From: Thermus oshimai DSM 12092
Lineage (GTDB): Bacteria; Deinococcota; Deinococci; Deinococcales; Thermaceae
DNA: 64,000 nt
Direction: 5' to 3'
NCBI RefSeq assembly: GCF_000373145.1
Contig: NZ_KB890621.1
Coordinates: 1-64,000, forward strand
The position numbers and the translations under genes were made by a program. A model generated the notes under the pieces. That model saw only the letters and a list, made by a program, of their open reading frames with translations. It did no database searches and was not told the origin of the DNA. This document shows, piece by piece, positions 25,829 through 34,820 of this stretch (its first letter is position 1; each line of letters begins with the position of its first letter).

Positions 25829-27748
25829 TTGGGACGGGCTAAGGCCCTCATGGTCTGGGGTACGGGGAGCGGGGTGGGAAAAAGCCTCCTCGCCGCGGGG
25901 CTCCTCCGCCACTTCCGCCGCCTGGGGCTCAAGGTGGCCCCCTTCAAGGCCCAGAACATGGCCAACCACGCCCGGGTGGCCGAGGGCGGGGAGATGGCCA
26001 GCGCCCAGTGGCTCCAGGCCCTGGCCGCCGGGGTCCCGCCCGAGGTGCGCATGAACCCCGTCCTCATCAAGCCCTTCGGGGAAAGGGGGAGCCAGGTGGT
26101 GGTCCTGGGGCGGGTGGACCCCTTCCTCTCGGGGCTTTCCTGGCGGGAACGGAGGCCCCACCTGGAGGCCCCGGTGCGGGAGGCCCTGGAGGACCTCCAA
26201 AAGGAGTACGACCTCCTGGTGCTGGAGGGGGCGGGAAGCCCGGTGGAGCGGAACCTCTGGCCGGACCTGGTGAACCTCAAGGTGGCGGAGTGGGCAGACG
26301 CCCGGGCCCTCCTGGTGGCGGACGTGGACCAAGGAGGGGCCTTGGCCGCCCTCTTCGGCACCTGGGCCCTTCTGGGGAACCACCGGGAGCGGCTCCTGGG
26401 CTTTGTGTTCAACAAGTTCCGGGGGGACCTGAGCCTCCTGGAGCCGGCCTACGGCCTCCTGGAGGGCTGGACGGGGGTGAGGGTCCTGGGCACCCTCCCC
26501 ATGCTCCCCCTGGAGCTCCCGGAGGAGGACGGCTTCCGCCACCGGCCAAGGGGGGGCAAGGGGATGCGGGTGGCCCTCCTCCGCTACCCCCATGCGGCCA
26601 ACCTGGACGAGTTCTGGCCCCTTTCGGAGCTTTCGGACTTCCGCCACGCCAGGACCCCCGAGGAGGCGGAGGGGGTGGAGCTCCTCATCCTCCCGGGAAG
26701 CCGCCTGCCCGCGGAGGACCTCCCTTGGCTTAGGGCCTTCCTCCCCCTCCTAAGGGCCCACCTCGAGGCCGGCAAGCCCCTCCTCGCGGTCTGCGGCGGG
26801 GCGGAGATGCTGGCCCGGGAGATCCGGGACGAGGAGGGGGTGGAGCGGCGGGGGGTCTTCCCCGGGCTTGGCCTCCTCCCCTTCCGGGTGGCCATGCGCC
26901 AGGAGAAGACCGTGGCCCGCAAGGGGGTGCGCCTTTCGGGCCTCACGGGCTTCTGGGGCCGGCTCAACGGCCTCGAGGTCCAAGGCTACGAGATCCACCA
27001 CGGGGAGGGCCTTCCCCTCGTGCACCAGGAAGGCCCCCTCCTCGCCACCTGGCTCCACGGCCTCCTGGAGGATCCCGGGGTGCAGGAGGCCCTCTTCGGC
27101 CGGAGGGCGAGGGGCCTGGAGGAGGCCCTGGATGCCCTGGCGGACGCCCTGGAAAGGCACCTGGACCTCAAGGTCCTCCACCGGGCCCTGGGCCTCACGG
27201 GGAAGATCTATCCGGCCTCGAGGCCCCTCCAGGCCCCCGACCCCCCACCCCCCCCGGGCCTCGTCCTCCTCTTGGGAGGGGCGAGGAGCGGCAAGAGCCG
27301 CCTGGCCCAGCGGCTCGCCGGCCCCTTCGCCACCCTCATCGCCACCGCCGAGGCCCGGGACGAGGAGATGGCCGAGAGGATCGCCCGCCACCGGAGGGAG
27401 CGCCCCCCCACCTGGGAGACCCTGGAGGAGCCCCTGGACCTGGTGGGGGCCCTGGGCCGGGCCCGGCACGGGGTGGTGGTGGTGGACTGCCTCACCCTCT
27501 GGGTGGCGAACCTCCTGGAGGCGGGCCTGGACCCCTTGGAGGAGGCGGAGCGCTTCCTCCAAGCGGTGGAGGGGAGCAACAAGCGGGTCATCGCCGTGTC
27601 CAACGAGGTGGGTATGGGGATCGTCCCCGCTAACCCCCTCGCCCGGCGCTACCGGGACCTCCTAGGAGAGGTGAACGCGCGCTTCGCCCAGCGTGCGAAG
27701 GAGGCCTACCTCCTGGTGGCGGGGCGGGCCCTGCCCCTGGCCCCTTAG
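25829..27748 (+). CDS. Fused cobyric acid synthase and adenosylcobinamide kinase/guanylyltransferase
   Basis: One 639-residue frame carries two enzymes. Residues 1 to about 460 are CobQ: VWGTGSGVGKSLLAAGLLRHF, VAPFKAQNMANHARV, and a glutaminase domain with Cys322 (LAVCGGAEMLA), GYEIHHGEG and WLHGLLEDP; it amidates four side chains of cobyrinate diamide. From about 477 to the end is CobU: LLLGGARSGKSRLAQRLA (P-loop, about 483-490), LIATAEARDEEMAERIARHR, and AVSNEVGMGIVP; it phosphorylates and guanylylates adenosylcobinamide. A Pro-rich linker (PDPPPPPG) joins them with no internal stop. A TTG at 25829 with AGGGGGGG upstream is the likely start; ATG at 25850 is an alternative. Confidence 0.92.
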   Translation: MGRAKALMVWGTGSGVGKSLLAAGLLRHFRRLGLKVAPFKAQNMANHARVAEGGEMASAQWLQALAAGVPPEVRMNPVLIKPFGERGSQVVVLGRVDPFLSGLSWRERRPHLEAPVREALEDLQKEYDLLVLEGAGSPVERNLWPDLVNLKVAEWADARALLVADVDQGGALAALFGTWALLGNHRERLLGFVFNKFRGDLSLLEPAYGLLEGWTGVRVLGTLPMLPLELPEEDGFRHRPRGGKGMRVALLRYPHAANLDEFWPLSELSDFRHARTPEEAEGVELLILPGSRLPAEDLPWLRAFLPLLRAHLEAGKPLLAVCGGAEMLAREIRDEEGVERRGVFPGLGLLPFRVAMRQEKTVARKGVRLSGLTGFWGRLNGLEVQGYEIHHGEGLPLVHQEGPLLATWLHGLLEDPGVQEALFGRRARGLEEALDALADALERHLDLKVLHRALGLTGKIYPASRPLQAPDPPPPPGLVLLLGGARSGKSRLAQRLAGPFATLIATAEARDEEMAERIARHRRERPPTWETLEEPLDLVGALGRARHGVVVVDCLTLWVANLLEAGLDPLEEAERFLQAVEGSNKRVIAVSNEVGMGIVPANPLARRYRDLLGEVNARFAQRAKEAYLLVAGRALPLAP

Positions 27749-27762
27749 GCCGGCCTCAAGGC

Positions 27763-28512
27763 CTACCGCGCCGTCCAGCCCAGGTCGATGGGCCAGGCCG
27801 CCCCCGTCACCGCCCCCGCCTTCTCCGACACCAGGAAGAGGACGAGCTCCGCCACCTCCTCCGGCTCAATCAGCCGCTTCACCGCCGCCTGCGCCAGGAA
27901 GACCTTCTCCAGAACCTCCCCCTCGGAAATCCCCAAGGTGCGCGCCTGGTCCGCCACCTGCCCCTCCACCAGGGGGGTGCGCACGTAGGCCGGGCACACC
28001 GCGTTCACCGTCACCCCAAAGGCCCCCGCCTCTAGGGCCACGGTCTTGGTGAGGCCCAAAAGCCCGTGCTTGGCGCTGATGTAGGCCGACTTGTAGGGGC
28101 TCGCCACCAGCCCGTGCACGCTGGCGATGTTCACGATCCGACCCCACCCCCGGGCCTTCATCCCCGGCAGGAGGGCCCGGATGAGCTGGAAGGGCGCGGT
28201 GAGCATCACCTGGAGCATCCGCTGCCAGACCTCCAGGGGAAACTCCTCCACCGGGGCGATGTGCTGGAAGCCCGCGTTGTTCACCAGGATGTCCACCCCA
28301 AAGGCCGCGGCCCGCTCCCCCAGGGCCCGCACCCCCTCCGGGTCCGCGAGGTCCGCCTGCAGGAAGACCCCCCCGATCCGCCGGGCCACCTCCTCCCCCT
28401 CGGGGCGGAGGTCGTGCACCAGAACCCGCACCCCCGCCCCCGCCAGGGCCTCGGCGATGGCCCGCCCGATGCCGCTAGCCGCTCCGGTAACCAAAGCCGT
28501 CTTTCCCTTCAT
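27763..28512 (-). CDS. Short-chain dehydrogenase, 3-hydroxybutyrate dehydrogenase type
   Basis: NAD-dependent SDR of 249 residues: TALVTGAASGIGRAIAEAL (TGxxxGIG), LVNNAGFQHIAPVEEFPLE, and SVHGLVASPYKSAYISAKHG with Tyr and Lys of the YxxxK catalytic motif. The NNAGFQHIAPVEEFP and VHGLVASPYKSAY segments are those of D-3-hydroxybutyrate dehydrogenases, which interconvert 3-hydroxybutyrate and acetoacetate. It lies 9 bases behind livF as the last gene of the large minus-strand operon, so its true substrate may be another 3-hydroxyacyl compound made by that operon. Confidence 0.88.
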   Translation of the reverse strand: MKGKTALVTGAASGIGRAIAEALAGAGVRVLVHDLRPEGEEVARRIGGVFLQADLADPEGVRALGERAAAFGVDILVNNAGFQHIAPVEEFPLEVWQRMLQVMLTAPFQLIRALLPGMKARGWGRIVNIASVHGLVASPYKSAYISAKHGLLGLTKTVALEAGAFGVTVNAVCPAYVRTPLVEGQVADQARTLGISEGEVLEKVFLAQAAVKRLIEPEEVAELVLFLVSEKAGAVTGAAWPIDLGWTAR

Positions 28513-28521
28513 GGTCCCAGT

Positions 28522-29226
28522 CTAGAGGCTCAGGTAGGCCTCCCGGACCCGGGGGTCCTCCCGCAGAAGGGGGGCGGGGCCCTCCAGGACCACCCGCCCC
28601 CCCTCCAGGACGTAGGCCCGCCCGGCCACCTCCAGGGAAAGGGCCACGTTCTGCTCCACCAGGAGGACCCCGGTCCCCTCCCGGACCACCTGGACCAGGG
28701 CCAGGAGGACCTCCTCCGCCAGCCTTGGGGAAAGCCCCAAGGAGGGCTCGTCCACCAGGAGGATCCGGGGGAAGCCCATGAGGGCCCGGGCGATGGCCAG
28801 CATCTGCTGCTCCCCGCCGGAGAGGGTGCCCGCAAGCTGGCCCCGCCTTTCCCCAAGCCTGGGGAAGAGGGCGTAGGCCCGCTCGAGGCCCTCCTTCTCC
28901 CGCCCGGGGGCCAGGAAGGCCGCTCCTAAACGGAGGTTCTCCTCCACGGTCATGAGGGGGAAGAGCTGGCGCCCCTCGGGGACGTGGCCAAGACCCAGCC
29001 GGGCCCTCCTGGCCGGGGAAAGGGGCCTGAGGTCCAGGCCGTCCAGGAGAAGCTGGCCCCGCCAGGGGCGGACCAGGCCGGAAAGGGCCCTAAGGGTGGT
29101 GGTCTTCCCCGCCCCGTTGGCCCCCAGGAGGGCCACCATCTCCCCCTCCCCCACCTCCAGGTCCACCCCGAAGAGGACCTGGGCCTTACCGTAGCCGGCC
29201 TCCAACCCCTCCACCTTGAGCCTCAT
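28522..29226 (-). CDS. ABC transporter ATP-binding protein, LivF type
   Basis: The 234-residue ATPase has LLGANGAGKTTTLRALSG (Walker A), GHVPEGRQLFPLMTVEENLRLG typical of LivF, LSGGEQQMLAIARALMG (signature) and ILLVDEPSLGLSP (Walker B). Pairs with the LivG-type ATPase at 29223, overlapping it by 4 bases. Energises import through the two permeases further upstream. Confidence 0.93.
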   Translation of the reverse strand: MRLKVEGLEAGYGKAQVLFGVDLEVGEGEMVALLGANGAGKTTTLRALSGLVRPWRGQLLLDGLDLRPLSPARRARLGLGHVPEGRQLFPLMTVEENLRLGAAFLAPGREKEGLERAYALFPRLGERRGQLAGTLSGGEQQMLAIARALMGFPRILLVDEPSLGLSPRLAEEVLLALVQVVREGTGVLLVEQNVALSLEVAGRAYVLEGGRVVLEGPAPLLREDPRVREAYLSL

Positions 29227-29948
29227 GCTTTCCTCCCCAGGTAGGCCTCCCGCACCCTTGGGTCCTGGGCCACGGCCTCGTAGGGGCCCTCGGCGATCTT
29301 CTCCCCGTGGTCCAGGACCACCACCCGGTCCGCCAGGGCCCGCACCGCGGGCATAAGGTGCTCGATGAAGAGGATGCTCACCCCCTGGGCCCGCACCCGC
29401 TTCAAAAGCTCCACCGCCTCCCCCACCTCCTTGGGCCGGAGGCCGGCCATGACCTCGTCCAGGAGGAGGAGCCTGGGCCGGGTGGCCAGGGCCCGGGCCA
29501 GCTCCAGCCGCTTGTCCTCCAAGAGGGTGAGCTCCGAGGCGGGGGCCTCCCGCTTGGGCCAGAGGCCCGTGAGCTCCAGGACCTCCTCCACCCAGGCCTC
29601 GGCCTCCTTCCGGGAGGTGCCCGGCTTGCCGAAAAGGGCCCCCACCAGGAGGTTTTCCCGCACCGTGAGCTCTGGAAAGGGGCTCACGATCTGGAAGGCC
29701 CGGCCCAAGCCCCGCCAGGTGCGGGCCTCCGGGGAGAGATGGGCGATCTCCTCCCCCTGGAAGAGGATCCGCCCCCCATCGGGCCTGAGGAGGCCGGAGA
29801 TGAGGTTTAAAAGGGTGCTCTTCCCCGCCCCGTTGGGGCCGATGACCGCCAGGATCTCCCCCTCCTCCTGGACAAAGGAGACCCCGTTCAGGGCCCTAAG
29901 GCCCAGGAAGCGCTTGCTCAGGGCGTGGACCTCGAGGAGCCTAGCCAC
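29223..29948 (-). CDS. ABC transporter ATP-binding protein, LivG type
   Basis: The 241 residues contain VIGPNGAGKSTLLNLISGLLRP (Walker A), the LivG-type RTWRGLGRAFQIVSPFPELTVREN, SELTLLEDKRLELARALATRP in place of the usual signature LSGG, and LLLDEVMAGLRPKEV (Walker B). The C-terminal ADRVVVLDHGEKIAEGPYEAVAQDPRVREAYLG is typical of the family. The signature change from LS(Y/G)G to LTLLEDK is worth noting but occurs in related importers. Confidence 0.92.
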   Translation of the reverse strand: MARLLEVHALSKRFLGLRALNGVSFVQEEGEILAVIGPNGAGKSTLLNLISGLLRPDGGRILFQGEEIAHLSPEARTWRGLGRAFQIVSPFPELTVRENLLVGALFGKPGTSRKEAEAWVEEVLELTGLWPKREAPASELTLLEDKRLELARALATRPRLLLLDEVMAGLRPKEVGEAVELLKRVRAQGVSILFIEHLMPAVRALADRVVVLDHGEKIAEGPYEAVAQDPRVREAYLGRKA

Positions 29949-30843
29949 GGCGCCTCCCGAGCCCGATGAGCCCCCGGGGGAGGAAGAGGACCGCCACGAT
30001 GAGAAGCCCCCCGTAGACCACCAGGTACCCCTCCCCCACCCCGAGCCTCAGGACCTGCTCCAGCCCCACCAGGATGGCCCCGCCCAGAAGGGGCCCCAGG
30101 GTGGTGTAAAGCCCCCCGAAGATGGGGATGACCAGGGCCTCCACCGCCCGCCCTAGGCTGAAGGCATCGTAGGGGGTGAGGAAGAGGGCCTTCATCCCGT
30201 AGACGCCCCCGGCAAACCCCGCCAGGAAGCTCCCCAGGAGGAGGGAGAGGAGCTTGACCCGCACCGTGCTCACCCCCAGGACCCGGGCCACCGCCTCCCC
30301 CTGGCGGGTGGCCGCCTGGGCCAGGCGGAACGGGCTCCCCTCCGCCCAAAGGCTCACCCCCACCGCCAGGGCCAGGGCCAAGAGGGCCAGGAAGTAGGGG
30401 GCCAGGGGCCAGACCCCCCCGAAGGGCGGGGCCACGGGCAGGCCGATGGGCCCCCCGGTGAAGGGGAGCTTCAGGGCCAGGGTGCGGAGCACCTCGCTGA
30501 AGGCCAGGCTGGCGATGGCGAAGTAGAGGCCGTGGAGCCTACCGGTGGCCGCCCCCAGGAGGAGGGCCATGAGGGCCGCCACCACCCCCCCAAGGAGGAG
30601 GGCGGGCAGGGTGCCGAGCCCCGGGGCGGAAAGCCCCGCGGCGTAGGCCCCCAGGCCGAAAAAGCCCCCATGGGCCAGGGAGAGCTGGCCGCTCCGGGCC
30701 ACCAGGTCCCAGGCCAGGGCCAGGGCCACGGTGAGGTAGAGGAAGACGGCCACGTCCAGGGCAAAGGCCCGCCAGGCCCCCAAGGGGAGGAGGGGAAGGA
30801 GGATGAGGAGGAGGAAGAGGAGGGGCCAAAGGAGGCGCCTCAT
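29941..30843 (-). CDS. ABC transporter permease, LivM type
   Basis: A 300-residue inner-membrane permease with many hydrophobic segments. SGQLSLAHGGFFGLGAYAAGL near residue 50 and the coupling segment RQGEAVARVLGVSTVRVKLLSLLLGSFLAGFAGGVYG near 205 are the LivM signatures. Overlaps livH and livG-type genes, 4 and 8 bases. Confidence 0.92.
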   Translation of the reverse strand: MRRLLWPLLFLLLILLPLLPLGAWRAFALDVAVFLYLTVALALAWDLVARSGQLSLAHGGFFGLGAYAAGLSAPGLGTLPALLLGGVVAALMALLLGAATGRLHGLYFAIASLAFSEVLRTLALKLPFTGGPIGLPVAPPFGGVWPLAPYFLALLALALAVGVSLWAEGSPFRLAQAATRQGEAVARVLGVSTVRVKLLSLLLGSFLAGFAGGVYGMKALFLTPYDAFSLGRAVEALVIPIFGGLYTTLGPLLGGAILVGLEQVLRLGVGEGYLVVYGGLLIVAVLFLPRGLIGLGRRRG

Positions 30844-31715
30844 ACCCCCCCCAAAGCCCGGGCCGCAGCCCAGGAGCGCAGGACCAGGGCCAGAAAGAGG
30901 ACCAGGAAGAAGACCGCCTCCACCAGGCCGCCCCCCCCGGGCACGTAGGTGCTCACCAGGGCCTCGGCCACCGCCAGGAGCAGGGCGGCGGGGACCACCC
31001 CCTTCAGGTTCCCCAGGCCCGCCAGGGCCACGATGGCGAAGGACTTCAGGGTGTAGACGAAGCCCACCGTGGGGCTGGCGTAGAGGAGGACGGAAAGCAT
31101 CACCCCCGCCACCCCCGCCAGGCCTGCGGAGAGGCCGAAGGCCAGGAGGTAGATCCGGTCCGTCTCAATCCCGAGAAGCCCCGGGGCCAGCCGGTTCTGG
31201 GCCACGGCCCGCACGGCGAGCCCCAGGCGGCTTTGGGTGAGGAAGAGGTGGAGGAAGAGGAGGAGGCCCAAGGAGAGGAGAAAGGCCCCGAGAGGCACGG
31301 CCCCCAGGAAGAAGGGCCCCAGGGTGAGGGTGGCCGCCTGGTAGGGAGGGGCCACCACCCGGGTGTCCGCCCCGAAGAGGAGGAGGGCCAGGTTCTGCAG
31401 GAGGACGGAAAGCCCGAAGGTGAGGAGCATCTGGTTGAGCTCGGGGGCCCTAAGGACGGGGCGGATGAGGCCGCGGTAGGCCAGGGCCCCCACCAGGAAG
31501 GCCGCCAGGAAAGCGGGGCCCAGGGCGAGAAGGGGGTCCACCCCCCGGAGGAGGAAGAGGAAGTAGGAGAGGAAGGCCCCCAGCATGAGGAACTCCCCGT
31601 GGGCGAAGTTGACGATCCCCACCACCCCTAAGGAGAGGGCCAGGCCCGTGGCCACCAGGGCGTAGACCCCGGCGGCCAGAATCCCGTTGAGGAGGGTCTG
31701 GAGGAGGAGTTCCAT
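30840..31715 (-). CDS. ABC transporter permease, LivH type
   Basis: A 291-residue membrane protein; LLNGILAAGVYALVATGLALSLGVVGIVNFAHGEFLMLGAFLSYF at the N-terminus is the LivH hallmark and VRAVAQNRLAPGLLGIETDRIYLLAFGLSAGLAGVAGVML is the cytoplasmic loop. It forms the channel with the LivM-type subunit. The start codon overlaps the stop of the binding-protein gene by one base. Confidence 0.92.
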   Translation of the reverse strand: MELLLQTLLNGILAAGVYALVATGLALSLGVVGIVNFAHGEFLMLGAFLSYFLFLLRGVDPLLALGPAFLAAFLVGALAYRGLIRPVLRAPELNQMLLTFGLSVLLQNLALLLFGADTRVVAPPYQAATLTLGPFFLGAVPLGAFLLSLGLLLFLHLFLTQSRLGLAVRAVAQNRLAPGLLGIETDRIYLLAFGLSAGLAGVAGVMLSVLLYASPTVGFVYTLKSFAIVALAGLGNLKGVVPAALLLAVAEALVSTYVPGGGGLVEAVFFLVLFLALVLRSWAAARALGGV

Positions 31716-32887
31716 CAGCGGAGGTGGTACTCCCCAGGGTAGCGCAGGGGCCGGGCGGCCTTATCCAGGGGGAAGACGGGGCGCCTCGAGCCCCCAAGGT
31801 ACTGGAACTGGAACCAGATCTCCGGGCCAAAGCCCTGGTAGCGGGTCTTGCCGGTGTCCGAGGGCTTGAAGGCGAGGGGCCCGAAGGGCGTGTTCATCCG
31901 CACCCCGGCCAGGGCCTCGGCCACCTTCGCCTTGTCCGCGCTCCCCGCCCGCTCCACCGCCAGGGCCAGGCTCTTCACGATGGCGTAGCCCATGGGGGCC
32001 ATGTACTCCTCCGTGACCTCCCCGTACTTCTTCTGGTAGGCGGCCACGAAGCGGCGGGACTCCGCGTTGGCCACCGTGGGCAGCCAAGCGGTCATGCCGG
32101 CGATGTCGTTGGAGAGGGGGTTCTTCTCAAACCCAATGGGCCAGGAGGGCGGGGCCCCATAGATGAGCTTGGGCCTGAGGCCCACCTGCCGGGCCTGGGC
32201 GGCGATGGGCAAGGCGTCCACGTCGTAGCCGATCCAGTAGAGGATGTCGGGGGCGAAGGAGCGGAAGCGGGTGAGGATGGGGGTGAACTGGCCGCTGCCT
32301 GCCTTGTAGGGCTCGGCCTGGACCTGGTAGCCCAGCTTCTCCAGCTGTTGCTTGTAGACCGCGATCCCCGCAGAGCCAAAGGGGCCGTCCTCGTAGAGCA
32401 CCGCCACCTTTTTGGCCCCATGGGCTTCCTTCAGATGGGCGAAGAACTGCAGGGCCGCGGCCACGTTGTGGTAGTCCCAGGGGTGGTAGTGGAAGAAGAG
32501 GGGGTACCCCTCAAAGGCCTGTTCCACCACGCTGCTGGCCGCCCCGATGCAGAGGAAAAGCGGCCCGTACTGCTTCACGGGCCCCGAGAGGGCGAAGGTC
32601 ACGCCGCTGGCCAGGCCCCCGATGACGATGTCCACCCGGTCCACGGTCATGAGCTTGGTGAAGGCGGGCACCGCCTTGGCCGGGTCGGTGCCGTCGTCGG
32701 CCACCACCAGCTCCAACCGCACCTTGCCCCCCGCGTTCACCTCCTCCGCCGCCAGCTGGATGCCGTTTAGGGCCGCCTTCCCGGACACGGAGGAGACCCC
32801 GGAAAGGGGCAGGAGCACGCCCACCCGCACCTGGGTCTGGGCCAGGGCCAGACCGGCCAACAGGAGAACCGCCACCGCTTTACGCAC
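31715..32887 (-). CDS. ABC transporter substrate-binding protein, Liv/amide type
   Basis: Exported periplasmic binding protein, 390 residues: signal MRKAVAVLLLAGLALAQ, then VRVGVLLPLSGVSSVSGKAALNGIQLAAEEVNAGG and two-lobed Peripla_BP_6 features (DDGTDPAKAVPAFTKLM, IVIGGLASGVTFALSGPVKQYG, KKVAVLYEDGPFGSAG). The family binds branched amino acids, amides, urea or aromatic/aliphatic acids; the ligase-rich operon suggests a carboxylic acid. The start is GTG at 32887, spaced correctly from AAGGAGGT; a GTG nine bases upstream overlaps that site. It overlaps the MaoC stop by 8 bases. Confidence 0.9.
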   Translation of the reverse strand: MRKAVAVLLLAGLALAQTQVRVGVLLPLSGVSSVSGKAALNGIQLAAEEVNAGGKVRLELVVADDGTDPAKAVPAFTKLMTVDRVDIVIGGLASGVTFALSGPVKQYGPLFLCIGAASSVVEQAFEGYPLFFHYHPWDYHNVAAALQFFAHLKEAHGAKKVAVLYEDGPFGSAGIAVYKQQLEKLGYQVQAEPYKAGSGQFTPILTRFRSFAPDILYWIGYDVDALPIAAQARQVGLRPKLIYGAPPSWPIGFEKNPLSNDIAGMTAWLPTVANAESRRFVAAYQKKYGEVTEEYMAPMGYAIVKSLALAVERAGSADKAKVAEALAGVRMNTPFGPLAFKPSDTGKTRYQGFGPEIWFQFQYLGGSRRPVFPLDKAARPLRYPGEYHLR

Positions 32888-33329
32888 CTTGACCACCTCC
32901 TTGTTCCCCAGGGCCTACGCCCTCGGGTTCGTAGAGCACCACCGCCTCCCCCTCCAGGACCCGCTCCCCCCGGGCGTTCTCGCAGAAGGTGTCCAGGGTG
33001 AGGACGTAGCCCCCCTTGGCCCGCTCGCGCACGGCCTTGACCACCGCGGTGGCCGTGACCGTGTCCCCCAGGAAGGTGGGCTTCAGGAAGCGCAGGGTCT
33101 GGGAGAGGTAGATGGCCCCCGTGCCGGGGAGCTTGGTGCCGATCACCGTGGAGATGAGGCCCGCCACCAAGATCCCCTGGGCGATGCGGCGGCCGAAGCG
33201 GCTTTTGGCCGCGTAGGCCTCGTCCACGTGGAGGGGGTTGGTGTCCCCCACCGCCCCCACGAAGAGGGCCACGTGGGCCTCGGAAAGGGTCTGGGTGTAG
33301 CTGGCCCGGTCCCCCACCTTGAACCTCAT
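32880..33329 (-). CDS. MaoC-like (R)-enoyl-CoA hydratase
   Basis: Hot-dog fold protein of 149 residues: FVGAVGDTNPLHVDEAYAAKSRFGRRIAQGILVAGLISTVIG contains the catalytic D-x(4)-H pattern (GDTNPLHVD) of MaoC hydratases, which add water to trans-2-enoyl-CoA. With the acyl-CoA ligase and the 3-hydroxyacyl-type dehydrogenase of the same operon it can form part of a beta-oxidation-like sequence. It overlaps both neighbours by a few bases. Confidence 0.87.
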   Translation of the reverse strand: MRFKVGDRASYTQTLSEAHVALFVGAVGDTNPLHVDEAYAAKSRFGRRIAQGILVAGLISTVIGTKLPGTGAIYLSQTLRFLKPTFLGDTVTATAVVKAVRERAKGGYVLTLDTFCENARGERVLEGEAVVLYEPEGVGPGEQGGGQGA

Positions 33330-34057
33330 CCCATCACCTCCCCTAAAAACGCCTCCAGGATGGCCTTAAGCCGGGGCGGGTCCTCGAGGTTCAGGGAATG
33401 GCCCACCCCCTCCAGCACCAAAAGCCGCCCCCGGGGGAAGAAGGCCGCGGTCTCCTCGGCCATGGCCCGGGAGACCAGGGGGTCCAGGGCCCCATAGAGG
33501 ACCAGGACCGGGCCCCCGTAGGGCCGCTGGAGCCGCCAGGCGGAGAGGGCCCGGGCGTTCCCCTGGAAGTGGGCGGGGTGCATCCTCTGGGCGCGGTCCA
33601 CGAGCTCAGGGAACCAGGGGGGCCTACGGGTGGGGGCCATGGCCGCGAGGGCGGCGGCCAGGGCCTCCCGGTTCTCCCGGTAGGACTCCAGGATGGGGTA
33701 GTAGGCCTCCGGGGTCCTGAGGCCCGAGGGGGGGGCGGAGTTCAGGAGGACGAGGCCTTTCGTCCCCTCCCAGGCGGCCTCCATGGCCACCGCACCCCCC
33801 AGGGAGTGGCCCAGGAGGACCGCCTCCTCCGCCCCCACCGCCCGCAGGAAGCCCCTCAGGGCCTCCGCGTAGGCGGGGATGGAGGGGGTGAAGTCCGGGG
33901 GGGCGGGGCTATCCCCGAAGCCGGGGAGGTCGGGGGCGAGGAGCCGGACCCCCTCAGGGGGGTCTTCCAGGAGGCCCCGCCACCATTCCTTAGAGGCGAA
34001 GTTGCCGTGGACCAGGACCAGGGGGAAGCCGCTTCCGCGTTCCAGATAGCTAAGCAC
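33326..34057 (-). CDS. Alpha/beta hydrolase (first of two)
   Basis: A 243-residue serine hydrolase: LVLVHGNFASKEWW (oxyanion region), LLAPDLPGFGDSPAP, nucleophile in VLLGHSLGGAVAME near residue 102, acid in LVLYGALDPLVS and His in EGVGHSLNLEDP near the end. Overlaps the next hydrolase gene by 8 bases. Could cleave a C-C bond (meta-cleavage type), an ester or a CoA thioester; the sequence alone does not decide. Confidence 0.85.
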   Translation of the reverse strand: MLSYLERGSGFPLVLVHGNFASKEWWRGLLEDPPEGVRLLAPDLPGFGDSPAPPDFTPSIPAYAEALRGFLRAVGAEEAVLLGHSLGGAVAMEAAWEGTKGLVLLNSAPPSGLRTPEAYYPILESYRENREALAAALAAMAPTRRPPWFPELVDRAQRMHPAHFQGNARALSAWRLQRPYGGPVLVLYGALDPLVSRAMAEETAAFFPRGRLLVLEGVGHSLNLEDPPRLKAILEAFLGEVMG

Positions 34058-34820
34058 GGTTCACCTCCAGAAAGGCCCGCACCGCCTCGGCGAAGGCCTG
34101 GGGGGCCTCGAGGGGGGCGGCGTGGCCCGCGGGAAGGCCCTGAAGCCTCCCCCCCAGGGCCTCCGCCAGGGCCTCGGCGTAGGGCCGGGGGAAGAGGAGG
34201 TCCTCCTTTCCGTAGAGGACCAGGGCCGGGAGGGAGAGCCCCCGGAGGCGGGGCCTCAGGTCCTCCAGGGCCAGGAAGCCGAGGAGGAGCCTCTCCTGGG
34301 CCTCAGGAGAGGGGGCCTGGGCCAGGAGGGCCTCCAGGCCCGCCCCTAGGAGCTCCGGGTGGGCGTTCAGGAAGCCCGCCCCAAAGACCCAGGGCAGGGC
34401 CACCCGGAGGCGCAAGGGGGTGCCCCCCGCCCGGAGGGCGTGGAGCCAGCTTTCCGCCTTGGCCCGGAGGGCCGGATCCAGGTAGGGGGTGGTGCAGCAG
34501 AGGACGAGGGCGGAGAAGCGCTCCGGAGCCCGGAGGGCGGCCTCCAGGGCCACCACCCCCCCGTTGGAAAGGCCCACCAGGGCCGCCCCTTCCCACCCCA
34601 GCCGGTCCAGGAGGGCTAGGAGGTCCTCCGCGTGGAGGGCGGGGGTGTAGACCCCTTCCGGGGCCTCGCTCTCCCCTTGGCCTCGCATGTCGTAGCGGAG
34701 GAGGGTATAGCCGGGAAGGTGGGGCAGGACGGGGTCCCAGCTCTCCAGCCGCTGGAAGAGCCCGTTCAGAAGGACCGCCTGGGGGCCCTCCCCCTCCACC
34801 TTGTACCTAAGCCGCACCAT
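34050..34820 (-). CDS. Alpha/beta hydrolase (second of two)
   Basis: The 256 residues show AVLLNGLFQRLESWDPVLPHL, LLRYDMRGQGESEAP, nucleophile Ser in ALVGLSNGGVVALEAAL near residue 98, ALVLYGKEDLLFP and the His in LPAGHAAPLEAPQAFAEAV. It resembles 3-oxoadipate enol-lactonase-like hydrolases but is not close enough for a firm call. Two different hydrolases in one operon suggest an esterified or lactone intermediate. Overlaps the ligase gene by 14 bases. Confidence 0.85.
   Translation of the reverse strand: MVRLRYKVEGEGPQAVLLNGLFQRLESWDPVLPHLPGYTLLRYDMRGQGESEAPEGVYTPALHAEDLLALLDRLGWEGAALVGLSNGGVVALEAALRAPERFSALVLCCTTPYLDPALRAKAESWLHALRAGGTPLRLRVALPWVFGAGFLNAHPELLGAGLEALLAQAPSPEAQERLLLGFLALEDLRPRLRGLSLPALVLYGKEDLLFPRPYAEALAEALGGRLQGLPAGHAAPLEAPQAFAEAVRAFLEVNRA

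Noticed and set aside
31724-32770. 348-residue plus-strand frame opposite the Liv binding protein
   Set aside because: Repetitive Gly/His/Val/Leu composition and no recognisable domain; the minus-strand binding protein is complete with signal peptide.
33398-34810. 470-residue plus-strand frame opposite the hydrolases
   Set aside because: Extreme Pro/Gly/Arg content as expected from antisense translation; two complete hydrolases lie on the minus strand.
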